A stretch of 64,000 bases of DNA, from positions 248,001 through 312,000 of the forward strand of contig NZ_LYOY01000040.1 in assembly GCF_001653515.1 (NCBI RefSeq), read 5' to 3'. Numbering within the stretch: position 1 is the stretch's first letter; every line of letters starts with the position of its first letter. The DNA is from Streptomyces sp. ERV7. Lineage in GTDB: Bacteria > Actinomycetota > Actinomycetes > Streptomycetales > Streptomycetaceae. A model generated the notes under the pieces. That model made no database searches. It had not been told where the DNA came from and saw only the letters and a program-made list of their open reading frames with translations. Below, piece by piece: positions 9,312-17,259 of the stretch. Made by a program: the position numbers and the translations under genes.

Positions 9312-9869
9312 ATGCGTAAACGTTCCGTCATGCCGCTGGCAGGTGCGGCGGCCCTGGTCACCGCGGTGCTGTGGGGCAGCCCCGCCGGAGCCACCCAGTC
9401 CGCACCGACCACACCGTCGCTCACTGCGCCAGGGCCCGCGCTCAAAGCGGCGATCACCCAGGAACTGACCTCCATGTCCCTGCCCGGATGTGCGCTCACG
9501 TACGCCGAACATGCCGGCGCGCAGGTCACATGTCTCAAGGCAGCACCCCATACCTCCACCGCCGCACCGCAGGCGGCACCCGCCGCCACGGCCGGCATCT
9601 GCTACTACCAGCACGGCCCGTACGGGTCCGCCGCGATGTACAACGGGTGGCGGGCCTGTGTCACCGGCGAGGGCGACGGGTACGTGCCTCCCAACCTCAA
9701 CGACCAGGCCAGCGCCTGGGTTTCCGGCTGTACCGACGGCGTGTGGTTCTCCAACCAACCGTGGACCGACCCCGCCTGGAACTTCCCCTCGTACAGCACC
9801 GGCAACTTTCCGTGGGGCGCCGTCGCAAACGACACGCTCTCTTCCTTCCACCTCAACAGGGCCTGCTGA
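9312..9869 (+). CDS. Small secreted protein of unknown function
   Basis: A 185-residue exported protein. The signal peptide is clear: basic MRKRSVMP, a hydrophobic stretch, then a GSPAGATQ cleavage region near residue 28. The mature part has a Thr/Ala/Pro-rich linker (about 75-95) and a C-terminal domain of about 90 residues. That domain contains four cysteines and many aromatics (CYYQHGPYGSAAMYNGWRAC, VSGCTDGVWFSNQPW, FNLNRAC-like end), which suggests a disulfide-stabilised extracellular fold. I do not recognise the family. The ATG at 9312 is preceded by a weak purine-rich GAAGGGATGGG. It is monocistronic and followed by a strong hairpin at 9995-10031. Confidence 0.75.
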   Translation: MRKRSVMPLAGAAALVTAVLWGSPAGATQSAPTTPSLTAPGPALKAAITQELTSMSLPGCALTYAEHAGAQVTCLKAAPHTSTAAPQAAPAATAGICYYQHGPYGSAAMYNGWRACVTGEGDGYVPPNLNDQASAWVSGCTDGVWFSNQPWTDPAWNFPSYSTGNFPWGAVANDTLSSFHLNRAC

Positions 9870-9994
9870 CCCCTCATTCATGCCCGACTCGTGAGGCGAA
9901 AGCCCGCCCGGATCGCCTGAGAGCCCGACCACTGCGCGCATGCACCAGCTCTAGCCGGAGGAAGGCGGTTCAGGTGCGCTGACCCCCTGCTACA

Positions 9995-10031
9995 CCGCCC
10001 GCATCACACCGGAGCACAGTGATGCGGGCGG
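9995..10031 (+). terminator. Hairpin terminator after the secreted-protein gene
   Basis: A perfect 13-bp stem (9995-10007 with 10019-10031) and an 11-base loop lie about 125 bases beyond the stop of the secreted-protein gene. No poly-U tract follows. Confidence 0.7.
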
Positions 10032-10097
10032 CGCGTTCGCACGGGCGGGCGCGGGTTCACAGTGCCCAGCGCACCGAGGCCCGCGCACAGGCCCTGC

Positions 10098-10205
10098 GAC
10101 GGTCGGAACATCGCCCCAGTCGGCATCAACCCTGAGCACTTGGGCGATCTCCCCATGGTGCAGCCCCCGCGCGAGCAGCCGCAGCGCTGCCGTCTCGTGG
10201 CTGGT
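10098..10205 (-). pseudogene. Relic of a LuxR-type helix-turn-helix
   Basis: The minus frame contains HETAALRLLARGLHHGEIAQ, which fits the LuxR/NarL DNA-binding helix pattern (E-x-x-x-L-x-L-x-A-x-G-x-x-x-x-E-I-A). The recognition helix is then lost after VLRVDADWGD. No N-terminal domain or start is present. It abuts, in opposite orientation, a PucR fragment, so two broken regulators meet here. Confidence 0.35.
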
Positions 10206-10512
10206 CTTTCCCGTTCTGACCTGTGACCGGCAGGCCATGGCCGACCTGGTGCGCAGCGCGCTCGGCCCGCTGCAATGGGCCCGGGGCGGGGCCCGGCCGC
10301 CGTTCGACACCCTGGCCGCCTACTTCGACTCCGGCTGCATCGCTGCGGAGGCGGCCCGTCGGCTGTGTCTGAGCGTGCGGGCCTTCACCTACCGCCTGGA
10401 GCGCATCCACCAGCTCACCGGAGCCGATCCGGCCGACCCGGTGCACCGCTACACCCTGCAGACCGCCGTTGTCGGCGCCAGGCTGCTGGACTGGCGCTCC
10501 AAGGAACCCTGA
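10204..10512 (+). pseudogene. 3' fragment of a PucR-family regulator
   Basis: The frame encodes the C-terminal helix-turn-helix of PucR/CdaR-type regulators: LDTLAAYF-like TLAAYFDSGC, AAEAARRLCLSVRAFTYRLE, then RIHQLTGADPADPVHRYTLQ. In the family this is the final 70-80 residues of a 400-600-residue protein. Here nothing upstream of about residue 10 matches, and the nearest ATG (10237) has no ribosome-binding site. I therefore call it a truncated gene end, although a short expressed 91-residue DNA-binding peptide is not excluded. Confidence 0.6.
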
Positions 10513-10607
10513 GCCTGCTCTGCGCGCAGTTGAAGCGAGAGGGGAACAAGTGCGGTTCCCAGCGCCGCAGTGGCTGCGGTCATGGCGATGAACGGCGCCT
10601 TCGTCAT
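10449..10607 (-). CDS. Short ORF with signal-like N-terminus, probably a truncated gene
   Basis: From the ATG at 10607 the minus frame reads MTKAPFIAMTAATAALGTAL, a plausible start of an exported protein, and ends after 52 residues. GGAGG sits eight bases upstream of the start, a strong ribosome-binding site. The C-terminal half overlaps the 3' end of the PucR fragment antisense and has no domain. The most likely reading is a gene whose 5' end was fused to unrelated DNA. I do not recognise it. Confidence 0.3.
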   Translation of the reverse strand: MTKAPFIAMTAATAALGTALVPLSLQLRAEQAQGSLERQSSSLAPTTAVCRV

Positions 10608-10960
10608 GGGTACGTCCTCCAAGCGACGAGACGACTGATCACAACCGAGAGTCCATGCGTAGTGAAGTCGTCTTCGAGGGCGGTTGCGGAGGGGCTGTCG
10701 CCTGTCAAACGCCTTTGTCCGGCGGATAGTTGTCCCGCGTGTCCCCTTCGCCGGGTGAATCGGCCGGTGGCGCCTTCGCTGTTCCGCGCGGCACCGTCCC
10801 CTCGCAGCGCAAAAGCAGGCAAGAGGGCATATTTTGCCAGACGAACACTTGCGCACGCAGGCCTTGACGGCTCCTTAACGCCTCGCTGTCGTCTTCTTGA
10901 CGTACGCTCACACCCGGTGTGCCGGGAAGCCTGGTCGGCAAAGTCTTATCCACTCGTGGT

Positions 10961-10978
10961 GTCGTGACGTGTCACGAC
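10961..10978. promoter_or_regulatory. 18-bp palindrome upstream of the permease gene
   Basis: GTCGTGAC-GT-GTCACGAC is a perfect 8+8 dyad with a two-base centre, ending 26 bases before the permease ATG. The size and symmetry suit a TetR- or GntR-type operator. No cognate regulator is adjacent. Confidence 0.5.
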
Positions 10979-11004
10979 GCAACCTTGAAAAAAGGCACCT
11001 GCAC

Positions 11005-12408
11005 ATGACGCTCTCTGGGCCGGCCAGCCCTGCCTCCGCTCCGACGGCACCCGGTGCGAGGCGTGCTCCGCACCGCTCCGTTCTGTTCTTCGCGTTCGCC
11101 TTCGCCGTGATCGCCGATCCGGTCTCCTCCGTCGCCTACGCCATCGAGGCGGCCCTGCGCGCCCTGCACGGTGACCTGGCGCTGCTGCTGCCGACCATGT
11201 CGCTGGTGGTCGGGCTGGTCGTGGTGGTCACCGCCAACTACTGGCAGCTGGTACGCCGCTTTCCCCAGGGCGGCGGAGCCGCGGCCGCGGCCGGCCGGGC
11301 CTTCGGGCCCCGCTGGACCTTTCTGCCGATCGGGGCCCTGGTCGTCGACTTCGTCCTGACGATCGGCATCTCCATCGCGGCGGCCGCCAGCGCGGTCATC
11401 GCGCTGTTCCCCGAACTGAGCGGCGTGCGCATCCCGTTGGCGCTCGCTCTGCTGGTCGTGGTCGCGGGGCTGACCTGGTTCGGGCATGGGGGGCGACTGC
11501 TGTTCGCGGTGATGACCGTGCTCTTCGTCGCCGTCTGCGTCGTGGTGCTGGTGGTCGGTTTCGCCTCCCCGCACGAGGCCGGTCATGCCGCCGCGAGCAC
11601 CAGCCCCGGTCATCCGGCGGTGATGGCTGTCGTGCTCGCCTTCCCGGTCGCCATGGCCCTGGCTACGGGAGTGGAAGCGCCCTCGACGGCGATCGCCCAG
11701 CTCGGCCAGCTCGACGACACGCACCGCCGCCGGTTCGGCCGGGGCACCCTCGCCCTGCTGGTAGTGATCGTCGGGGGTCTCACCCTCGCGCTGACCGCCT
11801 TGGCCGTACGGCTGCACATCGGCATTCCCGGCCACGACTCCACCCAGATCGCCGACATCGCCCACGCCGCGGCGGGCCCCGGCTGGCTCTACGGGGCCTT
11901 TCAGCTGACCAGCTCGCTGCTGCTGCTCGCCGCGGCCAGTTCCTCCTTCCAGGCGGGGCCGGGGCTGCTGAAGGCGCTGGCGGGAACGGCCGGTGCGCCG
12001 GGCGTGCTGCCGCCTGTCCTGGGCCGCACGAACAGGCACCACACCCCGTACTGGTCGGTCGTCGTCTACCTCGGCGCCGCCGCACTGATCATCGTCGCCG
12101 CTGCGGGCGAGGAGCAGGAACTGGTCCTCTTCTACGCCGTGGCCGTCTTCGTCAGTTTCCTCGTCGGGCTGCTGGCCATGACCCGCTTCGCCCACGCCGA
12201 GCACAAGCCGACGCTGGCCTGGGTCAACGCTCTCGCCGCGGCTGCCGTCGCTTTCACCTTGGTGGTGAACCTGCTGCGCGGCTGGCCCGTGCTGTCGATG
12301 GTGGGCACGCTGCTGATCGCGGGCGGTCTGTACGTGCGCTGGGTGCGGGCCGGCCGCCCCACCGGAATCGAGGACGTCGAGACCCGGGCCGAAACACCTG
12401 TGGGCTGA
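11005..12408 (+). CDS. APC-superfamily permease
   Basis: A 467-residue integral membrane protein with about twelve hydrophobic segments. The N-terminal RSVLFFAFAFAVIADPVSSV and YWQLVRRFPQGGGAAAAAGR match the first helix break and the Gly-rich loop of amino-acid/polyamine/organocation transporters. The VALATGVEAPSTAIAQ-like segment (here ALATGVEAPSTAIAQL) also fits. It probably imports an amino acid or another small cation by proton symport; the substrate is not deducible. The ATG at 11005 is chosen because the conserved part begins shortly after it; AAAAAAGG lies about ten bases upstream. It is a single gene, with an 18-bp palindrome in its leader and a hairpin after its stop. Confidence 0.82.
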   Translation: MTLSGPASPASAPTAPGARRAPHRSVLFFAFAFAVIADPVSSVAYAIEAALRALHGDLALLLPTMSLVVGLVVVVTANYWQLVRRFPQGGGAAAAAGRAFGPRWTFLPIGALVVDFVLTIGISIAAAASAVIALFPELSGVRIPLALALLVVVAGLTWFGHGGRLLFAVMTVLFVAVCVVVLVVGFASPHEAGHAAASTSPGHPAVMAVVLAFPVAMALATGVEAPSTAIAQLGQLDDTHRRRFGRGTLALLVVIVGGLTLALTALAVRLHIGIPGHDSTQIADIAHAAAGPGWLYGAFQLTSSLLLLAAASSSFQAGPGLLKALAGTAGAPGVLPPVLGRTNRHHTPYWSVVVYLGAAALIIVAAAGEEQELVLFYAVAVFVSFLVGLLAMTRFAHAEHKPTLAWVNALAAAAVAFTLVVNLLRGWPVLSMVGTLLIAGGLYVRWVRAGRPTGIEDVETRAETPVG

Positions 12409-12426
12409 TTCAGGGGCGGGAGGCAG

Positions 12427-12450
12427 GCGACCCCGGCATGCCGGAGTCGC
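12427..12450 (+). terminator. Hairpin after the permease gene
   Basis: GCGACCCCGGC (12427-12437) pairs with GCCGGAGTCGC (12440-12450) with one mismatch. It begins 18 bases beyond the stop codon. Confidence 0.5.
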
Positions 12451-13084
12451 GCTGCTTCACTGGGCGGGGGGAGACGGGGGGCGTCACACACTGTGCCGGC
12501 CTGCGGGCTCCTTCCGCCGCGCGTGCCGGGGGCCGTCGCGGTCGGCGTGGCCCGGGCGGGTTTCGCGGTCTGCGCCGTGTTACAGCCATGTGCGGTCGAG
12601 ACCTCGATCCGGCATCAGCGGCGCAGTCCATCGACCTCTGGGGCACGAGACAGGTGCCGATCTGCCACAGCTGCGGAGCCCTGTTCCTACGGGAATCACC
12701 GTGACCGGCTGGCGAAAGAGCCCTCTTTGACGTCCACCCCGCCTCGTTCAGGGACCCCCCCGGCAACGGCCAGAGCTCCCTTGCCCGACAGCGGACCTTT
12801 GGCCCCTGCTTGGAGCCGGGGGCCTCGGGGGCTTCCTCCCCAGCGTTTGGCGTCAACTGCGCCCATCGGAACAAGCAGTCCACAGCCACGGGGGGCGACC
12901 ATCCACAGCAGCGGGCCATCGGCGGGAACGTCCGAGGCCCCCTTTGCGGCATCCGCAGAGAGCGAGCTCCGCGACCGCCCATGTCGGCCGCGACCCGTGG
13001 AAGCAGCGACGAGGCGGGCCGGGCCGGCTGCCGAGTTGCCCGAGCGGGGTCTCGGCGGCGTCTTTGTCGGGCGGTCGACTTGCC
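12451..13084. other. Long intergenic stretch, nothing recognised
   Basis: About 630 bases without a supportable gene between the permease and the second MerR gene. Several open frames exist on both strands, as expected at this GC content. None has a ribosome-binding site, a domain or natural composition. Confidence 0.4.
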
Positions 13085-13507
13085 TCAGGGTGTTGGGTCC
13101 CAGAGCCCGCCCGCTTCGCCGCGGGCGAGGTGCTCGGCGTAGACGCCGACCTTCCAGGCGATGACGGACCGGCAGTCCTCCAGCGCCCGGATCTGTGCGT
13201 CGACGCGCTGTCGATGGGCATCCAGCAGCCGCAGGCGTTCTGCCTCGTTGCCCGGCCCGTGGCGGACCAGTTCGGCGAAGTGCTTGAGGTCGGCGAGCGG
13301 CATGCCGGACTCGCGGAGTTTGACGCAGATCAGCAGCCACTCGACATCGAAGGAGGTGTAGCGCCGTCGGCCCCCTGATGTGCGCTGGACCGGTCCGACG
13401 AGCAGCCCCTCGCGTTCGTAGAAGCGCAGGGCGTGCACGCTCAGTCCGGTCCGCTCGGCCACCTCGCCGATGCCCAGTGACTGCGCGGCAGCCTCGGTGG
13501 TCGTCAC
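13085..13507 (-). CDS. MerR family transcriptional regulator (second copy of a MerR/SDR pair)
   Basis: A 140-residue regulator with the MerR winged helix LGIGEVAERTGLSVHALRFY and EREGLLVGPVQRTSGGRRRY, followed by a dimerisation helix (RLLDAHRQRVDAQIRALEDC). A single cysteine sits in the C-terminal part. The start chosen is GTG at 13507, because GGAG lies eight bases upstream; another GTG nine bases earlier is possible. It is divergent from the SDR at 13572 and faces a textbook MerR promoter. The layout repeats that at 1934-3115, but the protein sequences differ clearly, so the two pairs are not a recent duplication. Confidence 0.88.
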   Translation of the reverse strand: MTTTEAAAQSLGIGEVAERTGLSVHALRFYEREGLLVGPVQRTSGGRRRYTSFDVEWLLICVKLRESGMPLADLKHFAELVRHGPGNEAERLRLLDAHRQRVDAQIRALEDCRSVIAWKVGVYAEHLARGEAGGLWDPTP

Positions 13508-13533
13508 GCCGTTCACTCCTGCCACCCCTGGAT

Positions 13534-13564
13534 TTGATCTAGACCTCGCTCTAGATCGTAGCGT
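13534..13564 (+). promoter_or_regulatory. MerR-type promoter with 19-bp spacer driving the SDR gene
   Basis: -35 TTGATC (13534-13539) and -10 TAGCGT (13559-13564) are separated by exactly 19 bp. The perfect dyad GATCTAGA-6-TCTAGATC (13536-13543 and 13550-13557) sits between and over the -35. The -10 ends seven bases before the SDR ATG, so transcription probably starts at or next to the ATG. Confidence 0.85.
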
Positions 13565-13571
13565 CAGCGGC

Positions 13572-14543
13572 ATGACCCTTACTGATCAGCAGCCGCTCGG
13601 CTCCCCCTTCTCCGCTGCCACCACCTGCGAGGACATCGTGGCCGGGCGTGACCTTTCGGGCAGGACCGCGGTGGTGACCGGGGGCTACTCCGGGCTCGGC
13701 CTGGAGACCACCCGAGCGCTGACGGCCGCCGGAGCCCGGGTCATCGTGCCTGCCCGCCGCTGCGACGTCGCCCGTGCCGCTCTCAAGGAGGTGACGAACT
13801 GTGAGGTCATCCCCATGGACCTCGCCGACCTCGACAGCGTACGCACGGCCGCCGCGCACCTCAGCGATCGTCTGGACCGACTCGACCTCCTGATGGCCGT
13901 CGCCGGAGTCATGGCCACCCCGGAGCGGCGCGTCGGACCCGGCTGGGAAGGCCAGCTCACCACCAACCACTTCGGACACTTCACCCTGGCGTGCGAGCTC
14001 TACCCGCTGCTGGCCGCCGCAGACGGCGCGCGCGTCGTCGTCAACAGCTCCGCCGGACACACCCTGACCGGCATCCGCTGGCACGATCCGCACTTTCACA
14101 CCGGCTACGACAAGTGGCTGGCCTACGGCCAGGCCAAGACCGCCAACGCCCTGTTCGCGGTCCATCTCGACGCGCTCGGGCGAGGCGACGGCGTACGCGC
14201 GTACGCCCTCCACCCCGGAAAGATCATCACCGGGCTCCAGAGGGAGATGACGCTGCAGGCGCAGATCGACCGCGGCTGGGTGGACGCACACGGCAACGTC
14301 GTCGGCGACGGATTCAAAACCCCCTCCCAGGGGGCGGCCACCGGCCTGTGGGCCGCCACATCCCCCCTCCTCGACGGTCGCGGCGGCCTCTATCTGGAGG
14401 ACTGCGACGTCGCCCGCGTTTCCGCCCCCGGCACCCCCATGGACGACGGCGGCGTCCGCGCCTACGCCGTCGACCCCGACGCGGCAGCCCGCCTGTGGGA
14501 CGTGTCTCTCGCCGCGACCGGCGCCACACCGATCACGCGGTGA
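13572..14543 (+). CDS. Short-chain dehydrogenase/reductase, MerR-controlled
   Basis: A 323-residue SDR of the retinol-dehydrogenase/oxidoreductase type. It has the Rossmann motif TGGYSGLG (about residues 40-47), an MAVAGVM segment in place of the usual NNAG, a serine-bearing VVNSSAGH, and the catalytic YGQAK. It probably acts on a ketone or alcohol of a small molecule with NAD(P)(H). The ATG at 13572 has no Shine-Dalgarno sequence; the promoter position makes a leaderless mRNA likely. An in-frame extension to 13470 overlaps the regulator and is rejected. The gene is divergent from the MerR gene and is its obvious target. Confidence 0.88.
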   Translation: MTLTDQQPLGSPFSAATTCEDIVAGRDLSGRTAVVTGGYSGLGLETTRALTAAGARVIVPARRCDVARAALKEVTNCEVIPMDLADLDSVRTAAAHLSDRLDRLDLLMAVAGVMATPERRVGPGWEGQLTTNHFGHFTLACELYPLLAAADGARVVVNSSAGHTLTGIRWHDPHFHTGYDKWLAYGQAKTANALFAVHLDALGRGDGVRAYALHPGKIITGLQREMTLQAQIDRGWVDAHGNVVGDGFKTPSQGAATGLWAATSPLLDGRGGLYLEDCDVARVSAPGTPMDDGGVRAYAVDPDAAARLWDVSLAATGATPITR

Positions 14544-14923
14544 ACCCACGCTCCGAGTGCGGGGGCCCCGTGCTGTTACGTCCACTCGCCGAGGAGCTGA
14601 AGTGAATGGCGATGGGTGGCGACTTGTTTCGTCGAGGGCACCGATGAGGTCTGAGGCGGTCCCATCTCTCGGGCTCGGGGGCTTCGAAACCGTTGGTGGT
14701 CACCTTCTCCCCGGCCTGCGCCGCCGGTGACGGACGGTGCGTCCTTTCGCTACCCGTTGCCGCCGCCCCCGCCTGCGTGGGCCAAGGAACTGCCGCCCCC
14801 ACCACCGGGGCGCACGGTGCTCGGCAGGACGAGCTTTGCCATTTCGGCAAGAGCATTCGCGGATTCGGGGATGCTCCCGCATCTTCGGGAGCAAGAGCAA
14901 CCAGAAACTGTGGGGTGATCGTC
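14544..14923. other. Intergenic stretch, nothing recognised
   Basis: About 380 bases between the SDR and the flavoprotein gene. No intact gene, RNA or repeat is recognised. A C-rich CCGCCCCCGCC-like run occurs near 14765. Confidence 0.4.
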
Positions 14924-15910
14924 ATGAGCAGCACCGACAGCAGCGCGAACCTTGCCGACGCGTACGATGTCGTGGTGGTCGGGGGCGGAGCGGGAGGCCT
15001 GTCGGCCGCACTGCTCCTGGGCCGTGCACGCCGCTCGGTCCTGGTCGTGGACGCGGGCGAGCCGCGCAACGCACCGGCCGGGCACATGCACGGCTACCCC
15101 TCACGCGACGGCATGCCACCGGCCGAGTTCCTCGCCGTGGTGCGCGAGGAGGTGGCCGCGTACGGAGTGCGGCGCATCCAGGGGACCGTGAGCGGGATCG
15201 AGCCGGACGACAACGGCGAGTTCGCCGTGGCCCTTACCGATGGGTACCGGGTGCACGCGCGGCGGATGGTGGTCGCCACCGGCCTGGTGGACGAACTGCC
15301 GGACCTGCCGGGAGTCTCCGAGCGGTGGGGTCGGGACGTCCTTCACTGCCCGTACTGCCACGGATGGGAGGTACGCGACCGGGCGATCGGTGTGCTCTAC
15401 CGCAAGGAGGCCGGTACCCACCAGGCCCTGCTGTTCAGCCAGCTGTCCGACGACGTGACACTCTTCCTCGATGGCGCCGACGAGAACGAACTCCCGGACG
15501 CCGACTGGCAGATGCTCGCCGCAGCAGGCGTGGGCGTGGTCCGGGGCAGGCTCGGCGCACTCATCGTGGGCGATGACCAGCTCGTGGGGGTGCGCCTGGA
15601 GTCAGGCCAGGAGATCGAGGTGTCCGTGTTCGTCGTCCCGCCGAGGATGGTGCCCCGCGACGAGGTGCTGACCGCTCTGGGAGCGCGTACACGCGAAACC
15701 CCGGCAGGCTCCTTCGCCGACGTCGATGAGACCGGCCTGACCAGCGTTGCCGGTGTGTGGGCCGTTGGCAACGTGACCGGGCCGGCCGAGCAGGTGGTGA
15801 ACGCGGCCAGCTCCGGCTACCGGGCCGGGGCCGCCATCAACGCCGACCTGCTCCGGACCGACCTGGAGCGCCGGGCGGCCCGACGCCGCGCCGGGGCCCT
15901 TCCCTCCTGA
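14924..15910 (+). CDS. FAD-dependent pyridine nucleotide-disulfide oxidoreductase, thioredoxin-reductase-like
   Basis: A 328-residue flavoprotein. The FAD motif VVVVGGGAGGLSAALLLGRA opens the protein (about residues 15-34). The segment LHCPYCHGWEV (about 143-153) carries a CxxC in the position of the thioredoxin reductase redox pair. The C-terminal VWAVGNVTGPAEQVVNAASS is the second FAD-binding stretch. Family members transfer electrons from NADPH to disulfide substrates, and those beside natural-product clusters may oxidise dithiols, as holomycin- or gliotoxin-type oxidases do. The NADPH-site glycine motif is not clear, which suits an oxidase. The ATG at 14924 has GGGG eight bases upstream. 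It is a single gene. Confidence 0.83.
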   Translation: MSSTDSSANLADAYDVVVVGGGAGGLSAALLLGRARRSVLVVDAGEPRNAPAGHMHGYPSRDGMPPAEFLAVVREEVAAYGVRRIQGTVSGIEPDDNGEFAVALTDGYRVHARRMVVATGLVDELPDLPGVSERWGRDVLHCPYCHGWEVRDRAIGVLYRKEAGTHQALLFSQLSDDVTLFLDGADENELPDADWQMLAAAGVGVVRGRLGALIVGDDQLVGVRLESGQEIEVSVFVVPPRMVPRDEVLTALGARTRETPAGSFADVDETGLTSVAGVWAVGNVTGPAEQVVNAASSGYRAGAAINADLLRTDLERRAARRRAGALPS

Positions 15911-16064
15911 GGCCGAGGCGGGGCACAGGGCCATCGTTTATCACTGTGCGTATTTGCCTGGTGGCGGGGTGTGGTGGTGCATGTAAGGCTGGCTCGGGGC
16001 GCTTTCCGCCCCGTTCCCCGCGTTGGCAGCGACGCCATCAGGGCCAGCAGACAGGAGTTACGTC

Positions 16065-16262
16065 ATGGCGAAGTCGAAGTCCGGAAAGCGCCTCAAGATC
16101 GATCAGTCTGCCAAGCAGGCCGAGACCGCGTCCATCAAGGGCGGCAAGGGGCATGTGGGCATGACGAAGCAGGGAAAGGGCAAGGGCAGCAGTCTGACAG
16201 AGACCGTCCGCCGGGTGCCCGAGGAACTGTCCAAGGGTATTGACGAGCTCGGCGGCCTCTGA
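16065..16262 (+). CDS. Small basic protein of unknown function
   Basis: A 65-residue, Lys/Gly/Ser-rich protein (MAKSKSGKRLKIDQSAKQAE, later KQGKGKGSSLTETVRRVPEE). The ATG at 16065 follows a good GGAG at eight bases, and a strong terminator starts one base after the stop, so this is a well-formed gene. No cysteines, no signal peptide and no membrane segment are present. The charge pattern suggests nucleic-acid or ribosome association, but the family is not recognised. Codon use at third positions is lower in GC than in neighbouring genes. Confidence 0.8.
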   Translation: MAKSKSGKRLKIDQSAKQAETASIKGGKGHVGMTKQGKGKGSSLTETVRRVPEELSKGIDELGGL

Positions 16263-16263
16263 A

Positions 16264-16296
16264 ATCAAGCCCCGGCCCATCCGGCCGGGGCTTGAT
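16264..16296 (+). terminator. Strong hairpin terminator
   Basis: A perfect 14-bp stem (16264-16277 with 16283-16296) and a five-base loop begin one base after the stop of the small basic protein gene. Confidence 0.9.
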
Positions 16297-16368
16297 CAGC
16301 TCGATGAGAAGCACCCGCACCTCGCGGTGACGCGGGGCCGTGGTGGCCGTGACCCCGAGAGCAGTGCT

Positions 16369-16941
16369 TCAGTCCAGGATCTGGCCTACACGCCGCAGGA
16401 CCCAACGGCGCGAGGGGTCCGTGTCGCAGGTGAATTGCACGAGGTGGACGTTGTTTTCGGTGGAGACGCCTCCGGCGACGGTCATGCACTTGCGGGTCTG
16501 CGCGTTCACGAGCTGGTACGAGCTGCCGTTCCAATTGGTGACGAACCAGCGGCGTGAGGGATGAGTGTCGCAGTTGAACTGGACCAGTTCGACGTTGTTT
16601 TCGGTGGAGACACCACCCGCAACCGTCGCACACTTGCGGGTCTGCCCATTGACGAACTGCCTGCCATTGCCGTTGTTGGTGGAAATGGTCCAGCGGCGTG
16701 AGGGATGAGTGTCGCAGTTGAACTGGACGAGCCTGACGTTGTTTTCGGTGGAGACACCGCCGGCAACCGTCGCGCACTTACCGGTCTCCACGTTGACGAG
16801 CTGGAAATCTCCCGATATCCCTGCCGGGGTTTCGGGAGAGGCCGGGCGGGCAACCGCGGCATCGGGCCAGAGCAGGACGCCTCCGGCTACAAGAACGGTC
16901 GAGGCCGTCATAAGACGGCGAGTCCGGCTGTATTTGCGCAT
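16369..16941 (-). CDS. Secreted ricin-type beta-trefoil lectin-like protein with three near-identical repeats
   Basis: A 190-residue exported protein. The signal peptide (MRKYSRTRRLMTASTVLVAG) ends near residue 32 (AVARP). Three 40-residue repeats at 47-86, 95-134 and 143-182 are spaced exactly 48 residues apart. Each runs through KCATVAGGVSTENNVRLVQF then CDTHPSRRW, with the ricin-B signature of a Cys, a Gln and a final Trp. Three such units form a beta-trefoil, and such proteins bind sugars. Here there is no attached hydrolase domain. The repeats are unusually alike, also at DNA level. The ATG at 16941 follows GAGAGGAG at about eight bases. Single gene. Confidence 0.85.
   Translation of the reverse strand: MRKYSRTRRLMTASTVLVAGGVLLWPDAAVARPASPETPAGISGDFQLVNVETGKCATVAGGVSTENNVRLVQFNCDTHPSRRWTISTNNGNGRQFVNGQTRKCATVAGGVSTENNVELVQFNCDTHPSRRWFVTNWNGSSYQLVNAQTRKCMTVAGGVSTENNVHLVQFTCDTDPSRRWVLRRVGQILD
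16396..16803 (-). repeat. Three 144-bp repeat units inside the lectin gene
   Basis: Units lie at 16684-16803, 16540-16659 and 16396-16515. The core encoding VSTENNV-LVQF-CDT is almost unchanged in all three. Such identity points to recent unit duplication or gene conversion. Confidence 0.8.
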
Positions 16942-17259
16942 CGTGGTGCTCCTCTCGTGACTCTGCGAGAGAGGTGGGAAAGATGGTGGCTCGTCGAGCA
17001 GGCCCGCTCCGGGGCTCTGCGACCGTGGCTGACGGACTCCGGCTTGTCAGGGAGCCCACCGATAGCGGCGCGGCAGTCCCTTCCAGGGAAGCACGGCTAG
17101 CACGGATCAGCATCTGGTGCCGGACGGCCATCGCGCAGATAGCCTGTCCCTTTCCTGCCCCAATGATTTCCACTGCACGAATGGGCACTCACACCACGGA
17201 AAGTCGCCCCCCGGACCGCCACCTTGTCCTGATCTCCGTCCACGAATTGCCGAAGCCGT
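16942..17259. other. Intergenic stretch, nothing recognised
   Basis: About 318 bases that separate two minus-strand genes. No terminator-grade hairpin, repeat or coding frame with a ribosome-binding site was found. It should hold the promoter of the lectin gene. Confidence 0.4.

Noticed and set aside
10860..11004. Riboswitch in the permease leader
   Set aside because: Only an 18-bp protein-operator-like dyad is found; no multi-helix RNA structure recognisable by eye.
10972..12204. Minus frame of 410 codons opposite the permease
   Set aside because: Composition of Gln/Gly/Asp/Arg typical of antisense to a membrane protein; no start signal.
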